From: Archivesica marissinica
Taxonomy: Eukaryota; Mollusca; Bivalvia; Venerida; Vesicomyidae
Assembly: GCA_014843695.1 (NCBI GenBank)
Contig: CM026393.1
Location: 7,925,201 to 7,989,200 of the forward strand
Direction of reading: 5' to 3'
DNA length: 64,000 bases
Shown: positions 24,701 through 39,700 of the stretch, one piece after another
Layout of the letters: the number at the start of each line of letters is the position of its first letter
How positions within the stretch are numbered: the first letter of the stretch is position 1
Translations under genes and position numbers: made by a program
The notes under the pieces: model-generated
Seen by the model: only the letters and a program-made list of their open reading frames with translations
Told to the model about the DNA's origin: nothing
Databases searched by the model: none

Positions 24701-27700
24701 TTCCAGTGTATCATCGGTTGCTTCAGCTGTACAACCTCCCACGTGTAACCATTCCATCGGTTGCTTCAGCTGTACAGCCTCCCACGTGTAACCATTCCAG
24801 TGAATCATCGGTTGCTTCAGCTGTACAACCTCCCACGTGTAACCATTCTATCGGTTGCTTCAGCTGCACAACCTCCCACGTGTAACCATTCCAGTGAATC
24901 ATCGGTTGCTTCAGCTGTACAACCTCCCACATGTAACCATTCCATCGGTTGCTTCAGCTGTACGACCTCCCACGTGTAACCATTACAGTGAATAATCGGT
25001 TGCTTCAGCTGAACAACCTCCCACGTGTAACCATTCCATCGGTTGCTTCAGCTGCACAACCTCCCACGTGTAGCCATTCCAGTGAATCATCGGTTGCTTC
25101 AGCTGCACAACCTCCCACGTGTAACCATTCCATCGGTTGCTTCAGCTGTACAACCTCCCACGTGTAACCATTCCAGTGAATCATTAGTTGCTTCCGCTGT
25201 ACAACCTCCCACGTGTAACCATTCCAGTGAATCATTAGTTGCTTCAGCTGAACAACCTCCCACCTGTAACCATTCCATCGGTTGCTTCAGCTGCACAACC
25301 TCCCACGTGTAGCCATTCCATCGGTTGCTTCAGCTGCACAACCTCCCACGTGTAACCATTCCAGTGTATGATCGGTTGCTTCAGCTGCACAACCTCCCAC
25401 GTGTAACCATTCCATCGGTTGCTTCAGCTGTACAACCTCCCACGTGTAACTATTCCATCGGTTGCTTCAGCTGCACAACCTCCCACGTGTAGCCATTCCA
25501 GTGAATCATCGGTTGCTTCAGCTGAACAACCTCCCACGTGTAACTATTCCATCGGTTGCTTCAGCTGCACAACCTCCCACGTGTAGCCATTCCAGTGAAT
25601 CATCGGTTGCTTCAGCTGTACAACCTCCCACGTGTAACCATTCCAGTGAATCATCGGTTGCTTCAGCTGTACAACCTCCCACGTGTAACCATTCCAGTGA
25701 ATCATCGGTTGCTTCAGCTGTACAACCTCCCACGTGTAACCATTCCAGTGAATCATCGGTTGCTTCAGCTGTACAACCTCCCACGTGTAACCATTCCAGT
25801 GTATGATCGGTTGCTTCAGCTGCACAACCTCCCAAGTGTAACCATTCCAGTGAATCATCGGTTGCTTCAGCTGCACAACCTCCCACGTGTAACCATTCCA
25901 GTGAATCATTAGTTGCTTCAGCTGAACAACCTCCCACGTGTAACCATTCCATCGGTTGCTTCAGCTGCACAACCTCCCACGTGTAGCCATTCCATCGGTT
26001 GCTTCAGCTGCACAACCTCCCACGTGTAACCATTCCAGTGTATGATCGGTTGCTTCAGCTGCACAACCTCCCACGTGTAACCATTCCATCGGTTGCTTCA
26101 GCTGTTCAACCTCCCACGTGTAACTATTCCATCGGTTGCTTCAGCTGCACAACCTCCCACGTGTAGCCATTCCAGTGAATCATCGGTTGCTTCAGCTGAA
26201 CAACCTCCCACGTGTAACCATTCCAGTGAATCATCGGTTGCTTCAGCTGTACAACCTCCCACGTGTAACCATTCCAGTGAATCATCGGTTGCTTCAGCTG
26301 TACAACCTCCCACGTGTAACCATTCCAGTGTATGATCGGTTGCTTCAGCTGCACAACCTCCCACGTGTAACCATTCCAGTGAATCATCGGTTGCTTCAGC
26401 TGCACAACCTCCCACGTGTAACCATTCCAGTGAATCATTAGTTGCTTCAGCTGAACAACCTCCCACGTGTAACCATTCCATCGGTTGCTTCAGCTGCACA
26501 ACCTCCCACGTGTAGCCATTCCATCGGTTGCTTCAGCTGCACAACCTCCCACGTGTAACCATTCCAGTGTATGATCGGTTGCTTCAGCTGCACAACCTCC
26601 CACGTGTAACCATTCCATCGGTTGCTTCAGCTGTACAGCCTCCCACGTGTAACCATTCCAGTGAATCATCGGTTGCTTCAGCTGTACAACCTCCCACGTG
26701 TAACCATTCTATCGGTTGCTTCAGCTGCACAACCTCCCACGTGTAACCATTCCAGTGAATCATCGGTTGCTTCAGCTGTACAACCTCCCACATGTAACCA
26801 TTCCATCGGTTGCTTCAGCTGTACGACCTCCCACGTGTAACCATTACAGTGAATAATCGGTTGCTTCAGCTGAACAACCTCCCACGTGTAACCATTCCAT
26901 CGGTTGCTTCAGCTGCACAACCTCCCACGTGTAGCCATTCCAGTGAATCATCGGTTGCTTCAGCTGCACAGCCTCCCACGTGTAACCATTCCATCGGTTG
27001 CTTCAGCTGTACAACCTCCCACGTGTAACCATTCCAGTGAATCATTAGTTGCTTCAGCTGAACAACCTCCCACCTGTAACCATTCCATCGGTTGCTTCAG
27101 CTGCACAACCTCCCACGTGTAGCCATTCCATCGGTTGCTTCAGCTGCACAACCTCCCACGTGTAACCATTCCAGTGTATGATCGGTTGCTTCAGCTGCAC
27201 AACCTCCCACGTGTAACCATTCCATCGGTTGCTTCAGCTGTACAACCTCCCACGTGTAACTATTCCATCGGTTGCTTCAGCTGCACAACCTCCCACGTGT
27301 AGCCATTCCAGTGAATCATCGGTTGCTTCAGCTGAACAACCTCCCACGTGTAACTATTCCATCGGTTGCTTCAGCTGCACAACCTCCCACGTGTAGCCAT
27401 TCCAGTGAATCATCGGTTGCTTCAGCTGTACAACCTCCCACGTGTAACCATTCCAGTGAATCATCGGTTGCTTCAGCTGTACAACCTCCCACGTGTAACC
27501 ATTCCAGTGAATCATCGGTTGCTTCAGCTGTACAACCTCCCACGTGTAACCATTCCAGTGAATCATCGGTTGCTTCAGCTGTACAACCTCCCACGTGTAA
27601 CCATTCCAGTGTATGATCGGTTGCTTCAGCTGCACAACCTCCCAAGTGTAACCATTCCAGTGAATCATCGGTTGCTTCAGCTGCACAACCTCCCACGTGT

Positions 27701-30700
27701 AACCATTCCAGTGAATCATTAGTTGCTTCAGCTGAACAACCTCCCACGTGTAACCATTCCATCGGTTGCTTCAGCTGCACAACCTCCCACGTGTAGCCAT
27801 TCCATCGGTTGCTTCAGCTGCACAACCTCCCACGTGTAACCATTCCAGTGTATGATCGGTTGCTTCAGCTGCACAACCTCCCACGTGTAACCATTCCATC
27901 GGTTGCTTCAGCTGTACAACCTCCCACGTGTAACTATTCCATCGGTTGCTTCAGCTGCACAACCTCCCACGTGTAGCCATTCCAGTGAATCATCGGTTGC
28001 TTCAGCTGAACAACCTCCCACGTGTAACCATTCCATCGGTTGCTTCAGCTGCACAACCTCCCACGTGTAACCATTCCAGTGAATCATCGGTTGCTTCAGC
28101 TGTACAACCTCCCACGTGTAACCATTCCAGTGAATCATCGGTTGCTTCAGCTGTACAACCTCCCACGTGTAACCATTCCAGTGAATCATCGGTTGCTTCA
28201 GCTGCACAACCTCCCACGTGTAACCATTCCAGTGAATCATCGGTTGCTTCAGCTGCACAACCTCCCACGTGTAACCATTCCAGTGAATCATCGGTTGCTT
28301 CAGCTGTACAACCTCCCACGTGTAACCATTCCATCGGTTGCTTCAGCTGCACAACCTCCCACGTGTAACCATTCCATCGGTTGCTTCAGCTGCACAACCT
28401 CCCACGTGTAACCATTCCATCATCGGTTGCTTCAGCTGTACAACCTCCCACGTGTAACCATTCCATCGGTTGCTTCAGCTGCACAACCTCCCACGTGTAA
28501 CCATTCCATCGGTTGCTTCAGCTGCACAACCTCCCACGTGTAACCATTCCATCGGTTGCTTCAGCTGTACAACCTCCCACGTGTAACCATTCCATCGGTT
28601 GCTTCAGCTGCACAACCTCCCACGTGTAACCATTCCATCGGTTGCTTCAGCTGCACAACCTCCCACGTGTAACCATTCCAGTGTATCATCGGTTGCTTCA
28701 GCTGTACAACCTCCCACGTGTAACCATTCCAGTGAATCATCGGTTGCTTCAGCTGCACAACCTCCCACGTGTAACCATTCCAGTGAATCATCGGTTGCTT
28801 CAGCTGTACAACCTCCCACGTGTAACCATTCCAGTGAATCATCGGTTGCTTCAGCTGTACAACCTCCCACGTGTAACCATTCCAGTGAATCATCGGTTGC
28901 TTCAGCTGTACAACCTCCCACGTGTAACCATTCCAGTGATCATCGGTTGCTTCAGCTGTACAACCTCCCACGTGTAACCATTCCAGTGAATCATCGGTTG
29001 CTTCAGCTGTACAACCTCCCACGTGTAACCATTCCAGTGAATCATCGGTTGCTTCAGCTGTACAACCTCCCACGTGTAACCATTCCAGTGAATCATCGGT
29101 TGCTTCAGCTGTACAACCTCCCACGTGTAACCATTCCAGTGAATCATCGGTTGCTTCAGCTGTACAACCTCCCACGTGTAACCATTCCAGTGAATCATCG
29201 GTTGCTTCAGCTGTACAACCTCCCACGTGTAACCATTCCAGTGAATCATCGGTTGCTTCAGCTGTACAACCTCCCACGTGTAACCATTCCAGTGAATCAT
29301 CGGTTGCTTCAGCTGTACAACCTCCCACGTGTAACCATTCCAGTGTATGATCGGTTGCTTCAGCTGCACAACCTCCCACGTGTAACCATTCCAGTGAATC
29401 ATCGGTTGCTTCAGCTGCACAACCTCCCACGTGTAACCATTCCATCGGTTGCTTCAGCTGCACAACCTCCCACGTGTAACCATTCCATCGGTTGCTTCAG
29501 CTGTACAACCTCCCACGTGTAACCATTCCATCGGTTGCTTCAGCTGCACAACCTCCCACGTGTAACCATTCCATCGGTTGCTTCAGCTGCACAACCTCCC
29601 ACGTGTAACCATTCCATCGGTTGCTTCAGCTGTACAACCTCCCACGTGTAACCATTCCATCGGTTGCTTCAGCTGCACAACCTCCCACGTGTAACCATTC
29701 CATCGGTTGCTTCAGCTGCACAACTTCCCACGTGTAACCATTTCAGTGTATCATCGGTTGCTTCAGCTGCACAACCTCCCACGTGTAACCATTCCATCGG
29801 TTGCTTCAGCTGCACAACCTCCCAGGTGTAACCATTCCAGTGTATCAGCGGTTGCTTCAGCTGTACAACCTCCCACGTGTAACCATTCTATCGGTTGCTT
29901 CAGCTGCACAACCTCCCACGTGTAACCATTCCAGTGAATCATCAGTTGCTTCATCTGAACAACCTCCCATGTGTAACCATTCCAGTGAATCTTCGGTTGC
30001 TTCAGCTGTACAACCTCCCACGTGTAACCATTCCAGTGAATCATCGGTTGCTTCAGCTGCACAACCTCCCACATGTAACCATTCCATCGGTTGCTTCAGC
30101 TGTACAACCTCCCACGTGTAACCATTCCATCGGTTGCTTCAGCTGCACAACCTCCCACGTGTAACCATTCCATCGGTTGCTTCAGCTGCACAACCTCCCA
30201 CGTGTAACCATTCCATCGGTTGCTTCAGCTAAACAACCTCCCATGTGTAACCATTCCATCGGTTGCTTCAGCTGTACAACCTCCCATGTGTAACCATTCC
30301 AGTGAATCATCATTTGCTTCAGCTGCACAACCTCCCACGTGTAACCATTCCATCGGATGATTCAGCGGTACAACTTCCCACGTGTAACCATTCCAGTGAA
30401 TCATCGGTTGCTTCAGCTGCACAACCTCCCACGTGTAACCATTCCATCGGTTGCTTCAGCTGCACAACCTCCCACGTGTAACCATTCCATCGGTTGCTTC
30501 AGCTGCACAACCTCCCACGTGTAACCATTCCATCGGTTGCTTCAGCTGTACAACCTCCCACGTGTAACCATTCCATCAGTTGATTCAGCTGCACAACCTC
30601 ACACGTGTAACCATTCCATCGGTTGCTTCAGCTGTACAACCTCCCACGTGTAACCATTCCATCGGTTGCTTCAGCTGCACAACCCCCACGTGTAACCATT

Positions 30701-33700
30701 CCAGTGAATCATCAGTTGCTTCAGCTGCACAACCTCCCACGTGTAACCATTCCATCGGTTGCTTCAGCTGTACAACCTCCCACGTGTAACCATTCCATCG
30801 GTTGCTTCAGCTGCACAACCCCCACGTGTAACCATTCCAGTGAATCATCGGTTGCTTCAGCTGCACAACCTCCCACGTGTAACAATTCCATCGGTTGCTT
30901 CAGCTGCACAACCTCCCACGTGTAACCATTCCATCGGTTGCTTCAGCTGCACAACTTCCCACGTGTAACCATTCCAGTGTATCATCGGTTGCTTCAGCTG
31001 CACAACCTCCCACGTGTAACCATTCCATCGGTTGCTTCAGCTGCACAACTTCCCACGTGTAACCATTCCAGTGAATCATCGGTTGCTTCAGCTGTACAAC
31101 CTCCCACGTGTAACCATTCCATCGGTTGCTTCAGCTGCACAACCCCCACGTGTAACCATTCCAATGAATCATCAGTTGCTTCAGCTGCACAACCTCCCAC
31201 GTGTAACCATTCCATCGGTTGCTTCAGCTGCACAACCTCCCACGTGTAACCATTCCAGTGTATCATCGGTTGCTTCAGCTGTACAACCTCCCACGTGTAA
31301 CAATTCCATCGGTTGCTTCAGCTGCACAACCTCCCACGTGTAACCATTCCAGTGAATCATCAGTTGCTTCAGCTGCACAACCTCCCATGTGTAACCATTC
31401 CAGTGAATCATCGGTTGCTTCAGCTGTACAACCTCCCACGTGTAACCATTCCAGTGAATCATCGGTTGCTTCATCTGCACAACCTCCCACATGTAACCAT
31501 TCCATCGGTTGCTTCAGCTGTACAACCTCCCACGTGTAACCATTCCATCGGTTGCTTCAGCCTCACAACATCCCACGTGTAACCATTCCATCGGTTGCTT
31601 CAGCTGTACAACCTTCCACGTGTAACCATTCCATCGGTTGCTTCAGCTGTACAACCTCCCATGTGTAACCATTCCAGTGTATCATCGGGTGCTTCAGCTG
31701 TACAACCTCCCACGTGTAACCATTCCAGTGAATCATCGGTTGCTTCAGCTGTACAACCTCCCATGTGTAACCATTCCATCGGTTGCTTCAGCTGTACAAT
31801 CTCCCACGTGTAACCATTCCATCGGTTGCTTCAGCTGCACAACCTCCCACGTGTAACCATTCCAGTGAATCATCGGTTGATTCAGCTGCACAACCTCCCA
31901 CGTGTAACCATTCCATCGGTTGCTTCAGCTGCACAACCTCCCACGTGTAACCACTCCATCGGTTGCTTCAGCTGCACAACCTCCCACGTGTAACCATTCC
32001 AGTGAATCATCGGCTGCTTCAGCTGTGTCAGTTGTTTCGCCACATCCTTTTGCATGACCGATGATAAGGGGAAGACGATCTTCATGCATTGGCTGATGAT
32101 AAGAGAGCCAAGAAGAACCCCTGCAACATCATCGCCGAGGAAGAGCTGAAGCTGGAATCCATCCTTGACAACCCTTTATTTGGAATGAAAGATTACAGGT
32201 GTTCAATTCAATGCATGACACCCACACGCAATTCAATGCGTGACACCCACGCGCAATTCAATGCGTGACACCCACACACGCCTTGGTAAGAAGAAGAATG
32301 GTAATGGTGCCCCAGATCTGATTGAGAGGAAAGAGTGAATCATCCTCTTTGTCACGCAAGCGGCCTAAGGACCGGACAGCACCCACCTTGAGCCCCATGC
32401 AGAATAGAGTTTATCCCGGCACCATCCTCAAGGCCCAGCTGCAGCCCATCACAGTATTTGCCAACTACGTCAGAGACAGCCTGGTGACCATGTTAAGAAT
32501 GCTAGGTTCCCCAGCAACAGGTTGCTATACGACCAGATGGATGAAGACATGTGAAGATGGCTAGGTTCCCCAGCTACAGGTTGCTATACGACCAGATGGA
32601 TGATGACATGTGAAGAAGGCTAGGATCCCCAGCAACAGGTTGCTGTACGACCAGATGGATGATGACATGTGAAGAAGGCTAGGTTCCCAAGCAACAGGTT
32701 GCTATACGACCAGATGGATGATGACATGTTAAGAAGGCTAGGTTCCCCAGCAACAGGTTGCTGTACGACCAGATGGATGATGACATATTAAGAAGGCATG
32801 GTTCACCAGCAACAGGTTGCTGTACGACCAGATGGATGATGACATATGAAGAAGGCTAGGTTCCCCAACAACAGGTTGCTGTACGACCAGATGGATGATG
32901 ACATGTGAAGAAGGCTAGGTTCCCCAGCAACAGGTTGCTGTACGACCAGATGGATGATGACATGTTAAGAAGGCTAGGTTCCCCAGCAACAGGTTGCTGT
33001 ACGACCAGATGGATGATGACATGTTAAGAAGGCTAGGTTCCCCAGCAACAGGTTGCTATACGACCAGATGGATGATGACATGTTAAGAAGGCTAGGTTCC
33101 CCAGCAACAGGTTGCTGTACGACCAGATGGATGATGACATGTTAAGAAGGTTAGGTTCACCAGCAACAGGTTGCTGTACGACCAGATGGATGATGACATG
33201 TGAAGAAGGCTAGGTTCCCAGCAACAGGTTGCTATACGACCAGATGGATGATGACATGTTAAGAAGGCTAGGTTCCCCAGCAACAGGTTGCTGTACGACC
33301 AGATGGATGATGACATGTTAAGAAGGCTAGGTTCACCAGCAACAGGTTGCTGTACGACCAGATGGATGATGACATGTGAAGAAGGCTAGGTTCCCCAGCA
33401 ACAGGTTGCTGTACGACCAGATGGATGATGACATGTTAAGAAGGCTAGGTTCCCCAGCAACAGGTTGCTATACGACCAGATGGATGATGACATGTTAAGA
33501 AGGCTAGGTTCCCCAGCAACAGGTTGCTATACGACCAGATGGATGATGACATGTTAAGAAGGCTAGGTTCCCCAGCAACAGGTTGCTGTACGACCAGATG
33601 GATGATGACATGTTAAGAAGGCTAGGTTCCCCAGCAACGGTTTGCTATACGACCAGATGGATGATGACATGTTAAGAAGGCTAGGTTCCCCAGCAACAGG

Positions 33701-36700
33701 TTGCTGTACGACCAGATGGATGATGACATGTTAAGAAGGCTAGGTTCACCAGCAACAGGTTGCTATACGACCAGATGGATGATGACATGTTAAGAAGGCT
33801 AGGTTCACCAGCAACAGGTTGCTGTACGACCAGATGCTGTACGACCATATGGATGATGACATGTGAAGAAGGCTAGGTTCACCAGCAACAGGTTGCTATA
33901 CGACCAGATGGATGATGACATGTTAAGAAGGCTAGGTTCCCCAGCAACAGGTTGCTGTACGACCAGATGGATGATGACATGTTAAGAAGGTTAGGTTCAC
34001 CAGCAACAGGTTGCTATACGACCAGATGGATGATGACATGTTAAGAAGGCTATGTTCCCCAGCAACAGGTTGCTGTACGACCAGATGGATGATGACATGT
34101 TAAGAAGGTTAGGTTCACCAGCAACAGGTTGCTATACGTCCAGATGGATGATGACATGTTAAGAAGGCTAGGTTCACCAGCAACAGGTTGCTATACGACC
34201 AGATGGATGATGACATGTGAAGAAGGCTAGGTTCCCCAGCAACAGGTTGCTATACGACCAGATGGAAGATGACATATGAAGAACGCTAGGTTCACCAGCA
34301 ACAGGTTGCTATACGACCAGATGGATGATGACATGTAAAGAAGTCTAGGTTCCCCAGCAAAAGGATGCTATACGACCAGATGCTGTACGACCAGATGGAT
34401 GATGACATGTTAAGAAGGCTAGTTTCACCAGCAACAGGTTTCTATACGACCAGATGGATGATGACATGTTAAGAATGCTAGGTTCCCCAGCAACAGGTTG
34501 CTGTACGACCAGATGGATGATGACATGTTAAGAAGGCTAGGTTCCCCAGCAACAGGTTGCTGTACGGCCAGATGGATGATGACATGTTAAGAAGGCTAGG
34601 TTCCCTAGCAACAGGTTGCTATACGACCAGATGGATGATGACATGTTAAGAAGGCTAGGTTCCCCAGCAACGGGTTGCTATACGGCCAGATGGATGATGA
34701 CATGTTAAGAAGGCTAGGTTCCCCAGCAACAGGTTGCTGTACGACCAGATGGATGATGACATGTTAAGAAGGTTAGGTTCACCAGCATCAGGTTGCTATA
34801 CGACCAGATGGATGATGACATGTTAAGAAGGCTAGATTCACCAGCAACAGGTTGCTACACGACCAGATGATGTACGACCATATGGATGATGACATGTGAA
34901 GAAGGCTAGGTTCACCAGCAACAGGTTACTGTACGACCAGATGCTGTACGACCAGATGGATGATGACATGTTAAGAAGGTTAGGTTCACCAGCATCAGGT
35001 TGCTATACGACCAGATGGATGATGACATGTTAAGAAGGCTAGGTTCACCAGCAACAGGTTACTGTACGACCAGATGCTGTACGACCAGATGCTATACGAC
35101 CAGATGGATGATGACATGTTAAGAAGGCTAGGTTCCCCAGCAACAGATTGCTGTACGACCAGATGGATGATGACATGTTAAGAAGGCTAGGTTCCCCAGC
35201 AACAGGTTGCTGTACGACCAGATGGATGATGACATGTTAAGAAGGCTAGGTTCCCCAGCAACAGGTTGCTATACGACCAGATGGATGATGACATGTTAAG
35301 AAGGCTAGGTTCCACAGCAACAGGTTGCTGTACGACCAGATGGATGATGACATGTTAAGAAGGTTAGGTTCACCAGCAACAGGTTGCTATACGACCAGAT
35401 GGATGATGACATGTTAAGAAGGCTAGGTTCCACAGCAACAGGTTGCTGTACGACCAGATGGATGATGACATGTTAAGAAGGTTAGGTTCACCAGCAACAG
35501 GTTGCTGTACGACCAGATGCTGTACGACCATATGGATGATGACATGTGAAGAAGGCTAGGTTCACCAGCAACAGGTTGCTGTACGACCAGATGCTGTACG
35601 ACCAGATGCTATACGACCAGATGGATGATGACATGTTAAGAAGGCTAGGTTCACCAGCAACAGGTTGCTGTACGACCAGATGCTGTAGGACCAGATGGAT
35701 GATGACATGTTAAGAAGGCTAGGTTCACCAGCAACAGGTTGCTATACGACCAGATGGATGATGACATGTGAAGAAGGCTAGGTTCCCCAGCAACAGGTTG
35801 CTATACGAACAGATGCTGTACGACCAAATGGATGATGACATATGAAGAAGGCTAGGTTCACCAGCAACAGGTTGCTATACGACCAGATGGATGATGACAT
35901 GTGAAGAAGGCTAGGTTCCCCAGCAACAGGTTGCTATACGACCAGATGCTGTACGACCAGATGGATGATGACATGTTAAGAAGGCTAGGTTCCCCAGCAA
36001 CAGGTTGCTGTACGACCAGATGGATGATGACATGTTAAGAAGGCTAGGTTCCCCAGCAACAGGTTGCTGTACGACCAGATGGATGATGACATGTTAAGAA
36101 GGCTAGGTTCACCAGCAACAGGTTGCTGTACGACCAGATGGATGATGACATGTTAAGAAGGCTAGGTTCACCAGCAACAGGTTGCTATACGACCAGATGG
36201 ATGATGACATGTGAAGAAGGCTAGGTTCACCAGCAACAGGTTGCTATACGACCAGATGGATGATGACATGTTAAGAAGGCTAGGTTCCCCAGCAACAGGT
36301 TGCTGTACGACCAGATGGATGATGACATGTTAAGAAGGCTAGGTTCACCAGCAACAGGTTGCTGTACGACCAGATGGATGATGACATGTTAAGAAGGCTA
36401 GGTTCCCCAGCAACAGGTTGCTGTACGACCAGATGGATGATGACATGTTAAGAAGGCTAGGTTCCCCAGCAACAGGTTGCTATACGACCAGATGGATGAT
36501 GACATGTTAAGAAGGCTAGGTTCCCCAGCAACAGGTTGCTATACGACCAGATGGATGATGACATGTTAAGAAGGCTAGGTTCCCCAGCAACAGGTTGCTG
36601 TACGACCAGATGGATGATGACATGTTAAGAAGGTTAGGTTCACCAGCAACAGGTTGCTGTACGACCAGATGCTGTACGACCAGATGGATGATGACATGTT

Positions 36701-39700
36701 AAGAAGGCTAGGTTCCCCAGCAACAGGTTGCTGTACGACCAGATGGATGATGACATGTTAAGAAGGCTAGGTTCCCCAGCAACAGGTTGCTATACGACCA
36801 GATGGATGATGACATGTTAAGAAGGCTAGGTTCCCAAGCAACAGGTTGCTATACGACCAGATGGATGATGACATGTTAAGAAGGTTAGGTTCACCAGCAA
36901 CAGGTTGCTATACGACCAGATGGATGATGACATGTTAAGAAGGCTAGGTTCCCCAGCAACAGGTTGCTGTACGACCAGATGGATGATGACATGTTAAGAA
37001 GGTTAGGTTCACCAGCAACAGGTTGCTATACGACCAGATGGATGATGACATGTTAAGAAGGCTAGGTTCACCAGCAACAGGTTGCTATACGACCAGATGG
37101 ATGATGACATGTGAAGAAGGCTAGGTTCCCCAGCAACAGGTTGCTGTACGACCAGATGGAAGATGACATATGAAGAAGGCTAGGTTCACCAGCAACAGGT
37201 TGCTATACGACCAGATGGATGATGACATGTAAAGAAGTCTAGGTTCCCCAGCAACAGGATGCTATACGACCAGATGCTGTACGACCAGATGGATGATGAC
37301 ATGTTAAGAAGGCTAGTTTCACCAGCAACAGGTTGCTATACGACCAATGGATGATGACATGTTAAGAATGCTAGGTTCCCCAGCAACAGGTTGCTGTACG
37401 ACCAGATGGATGATGACATGTTAAGAAGGCTAGGTTCCCCAGCAACAGGTTGCTGTACGGCCAGATGGATGATGACATGTTAAGAAGGCTAGGTTCCCCA
37501 GCAACAGGTTGCTATACGACCAGATGGATGATGACATGTTAAGAAGGCTAGGTTCCCCAGCAACGGGTTGCTATACGACCAGATGGATGATGACATGTTA
37601 AGAAGGCTAGGTTCCCCAGCAACAGGTTGCTGTACGACCAGATGGATGATGACATGTTAAGAAGGTTAGGTTCACCAGCAACAGGTTGCTATACGACCAG
37701 ATGGATGATGACATGTTAAGAAGGCTAGATTCACCAGCAACAGGTTGCTACACGACCAGATGATGTACGACCATATGGATGATGACATGTGAAGAAGGCT
37801 AGGTTCACCAGCAACAGGTTACTGTACGACCAGATGCTGTACGACCAGATGGATGATGACATGTTAAGAAGGTTAGGTTCACCAGCATCAGGTTGCTATA
37901 CGACCAGATGGATGATGACATGTTAAGAAGGCTAGGTTCACCAGCAACAGGTTACTGTACGACCAGATGCTGTACGACCAGATGCTATACGACCAGATGG
38001 ATGATGACATGTTAAGAAGGCTAGGTTCCCCAGCAACAGATTGCTGTACGACCAGATGGATGATGACATGTGAAGAAGGCTAGGTTCACCAGCAACAGGT
38101 TGCTATACGACCAGATGGATGATGACATGTTAAGAAGGCTAGGTTCCCCAGCAACAGGTTGCTGTACGACCAGATGGATGATGACATGTTAAGAAGGCTA
38201 GGTTCCCCAGCAACAGGTTGCTATACGACCAGATGGATGATGACATGTGAAGAAGGCTAGGTTCACCAGCAACAGGTTGCTATACGACCAGATGGATGAT
38301 GACATGTTAAGAAGGCTAGGTTCCCCAGCAACAGGTTGCTGTACGACCAGATGGATGATGACATGTTAAGAAGGCTAGGTTCACCAGCAACAGGTTGCTG
38401 TACGACCAGATGCTGTACGACCAGATGGATGATGACATGTTAAGAAGGCTAGGTTCCCCAGCAACAGGTTGCTGTACGACCAGATGGATGATGACATGTT
38501 AAGAAGGCTAGGTTCCCCAGCAACAGGTTGCTATACGACCAGATGGATGATGACATGTTAAGAAGGCTAGGTTCCCCAGCAACAGGTTGCTATACGACCA
38601 GATGGATGATGACATGTTAAGAAGGCTAGGTTCACCAGCAACAGGTTGCTATACGACCAGATGGATGATGACATGTTAAGAAGGCTAGGTTCCCCAGCAA
38701 CAGGTTGCTGTACGACCAGATGGATGATGACATGTTAAGAAGGCTAGGTTCACCAGCAACAGGTTGCTATACGACCAGATGGATGATGACATGTTAAGAA
38801 GGCTAGGTTCACCAGCAACAGGTTGCTATACGACCAGATGGATGATGACATGTTAAGAAGGCTAGGTTCCCCAGCAACAGGTTGCTGTACGACCAGATGG
38901 ATGATGACATGTTAAGAAGGCTAGGTTCACCAGCAACAGGTTGCTATACGACCAGATGGATGATGACATGTTAAGAAGGCTAGGTTCCCCAGCAACAGGT
39001 TGCTATACGACCAGATGCTGTACGACCAGATGGATGATGNNNNNNNNNNNNNNNNNNNNNNNNNNNNNNNNNNNNNNNNNNNNNNNNNNNNNNNNNNNNN
39101 NNNNNNNNNNNNNNNNNNNNNNNNNNNNNNNNNNNNNNNNNNNNNNNNNNNNNNNNNNNNNNNNNNNNNNNNNNNNNNNNNNNNNNNNNNNNNNNNNNNN
39201 NNNNNNNNNNNNNNNNNNNNNNNNNNNNNNNNNNNNNNNNNNNNNNNNNNNNNNNNNNNNNNNNNNNNNNNNNNNNNNNNNNNNNNNNNNNNNNNNNNNN
39301 NNNNNNNNNNNNNNNNNNNNNNNNNNNNNNNNNNNNNNNNNNNNNNNNNNNNNNNNNNNNNNNNNNNNNNNNNNNNNNNNNNNNNNNNNNNNNNNNNNNN
39401 NNNNNNNNNNNNNNNNNNNNNNNNNNNNNNNNNNNNNNNNNNNNNNNNNNNNNNNNNNNNNNNNNNNNNNNNNNNNNNNNNNNNNNNNNNNNNNNNNNNN
39501 NNNNNNNNNNNNNNNNNNNNNNNNNNNNNNNNNNNNNNNNNNNNNNNNNNNNNNNNNNNNNNNNNNNNNNNNNNNNNNNNNNNNNNNNNNNNNNNNNNNN
39601 NNNNNNNNNNNNNNNNNNNNNNNNNNNNNNNNNNNNNNNNNNNNNNNNNNNNNNNNNNNNNNNNNNNNNNNNNNNNNNNNNNNNNNNNNNNNNNNNNNNN

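Noticed and set aside
24433..31856. Dozens of 60-300-codon frames across the 43/51-bp array
   Set aside because: Both strands are open wherever 51-bp units dominate, which only reflects unit length. A coding origin of the unit is discussed separately.
23537..32026. CRISPR array, because of regular repeats
   Set aside because: There are no unique spacers between repeats, and the context is eukaryotic.
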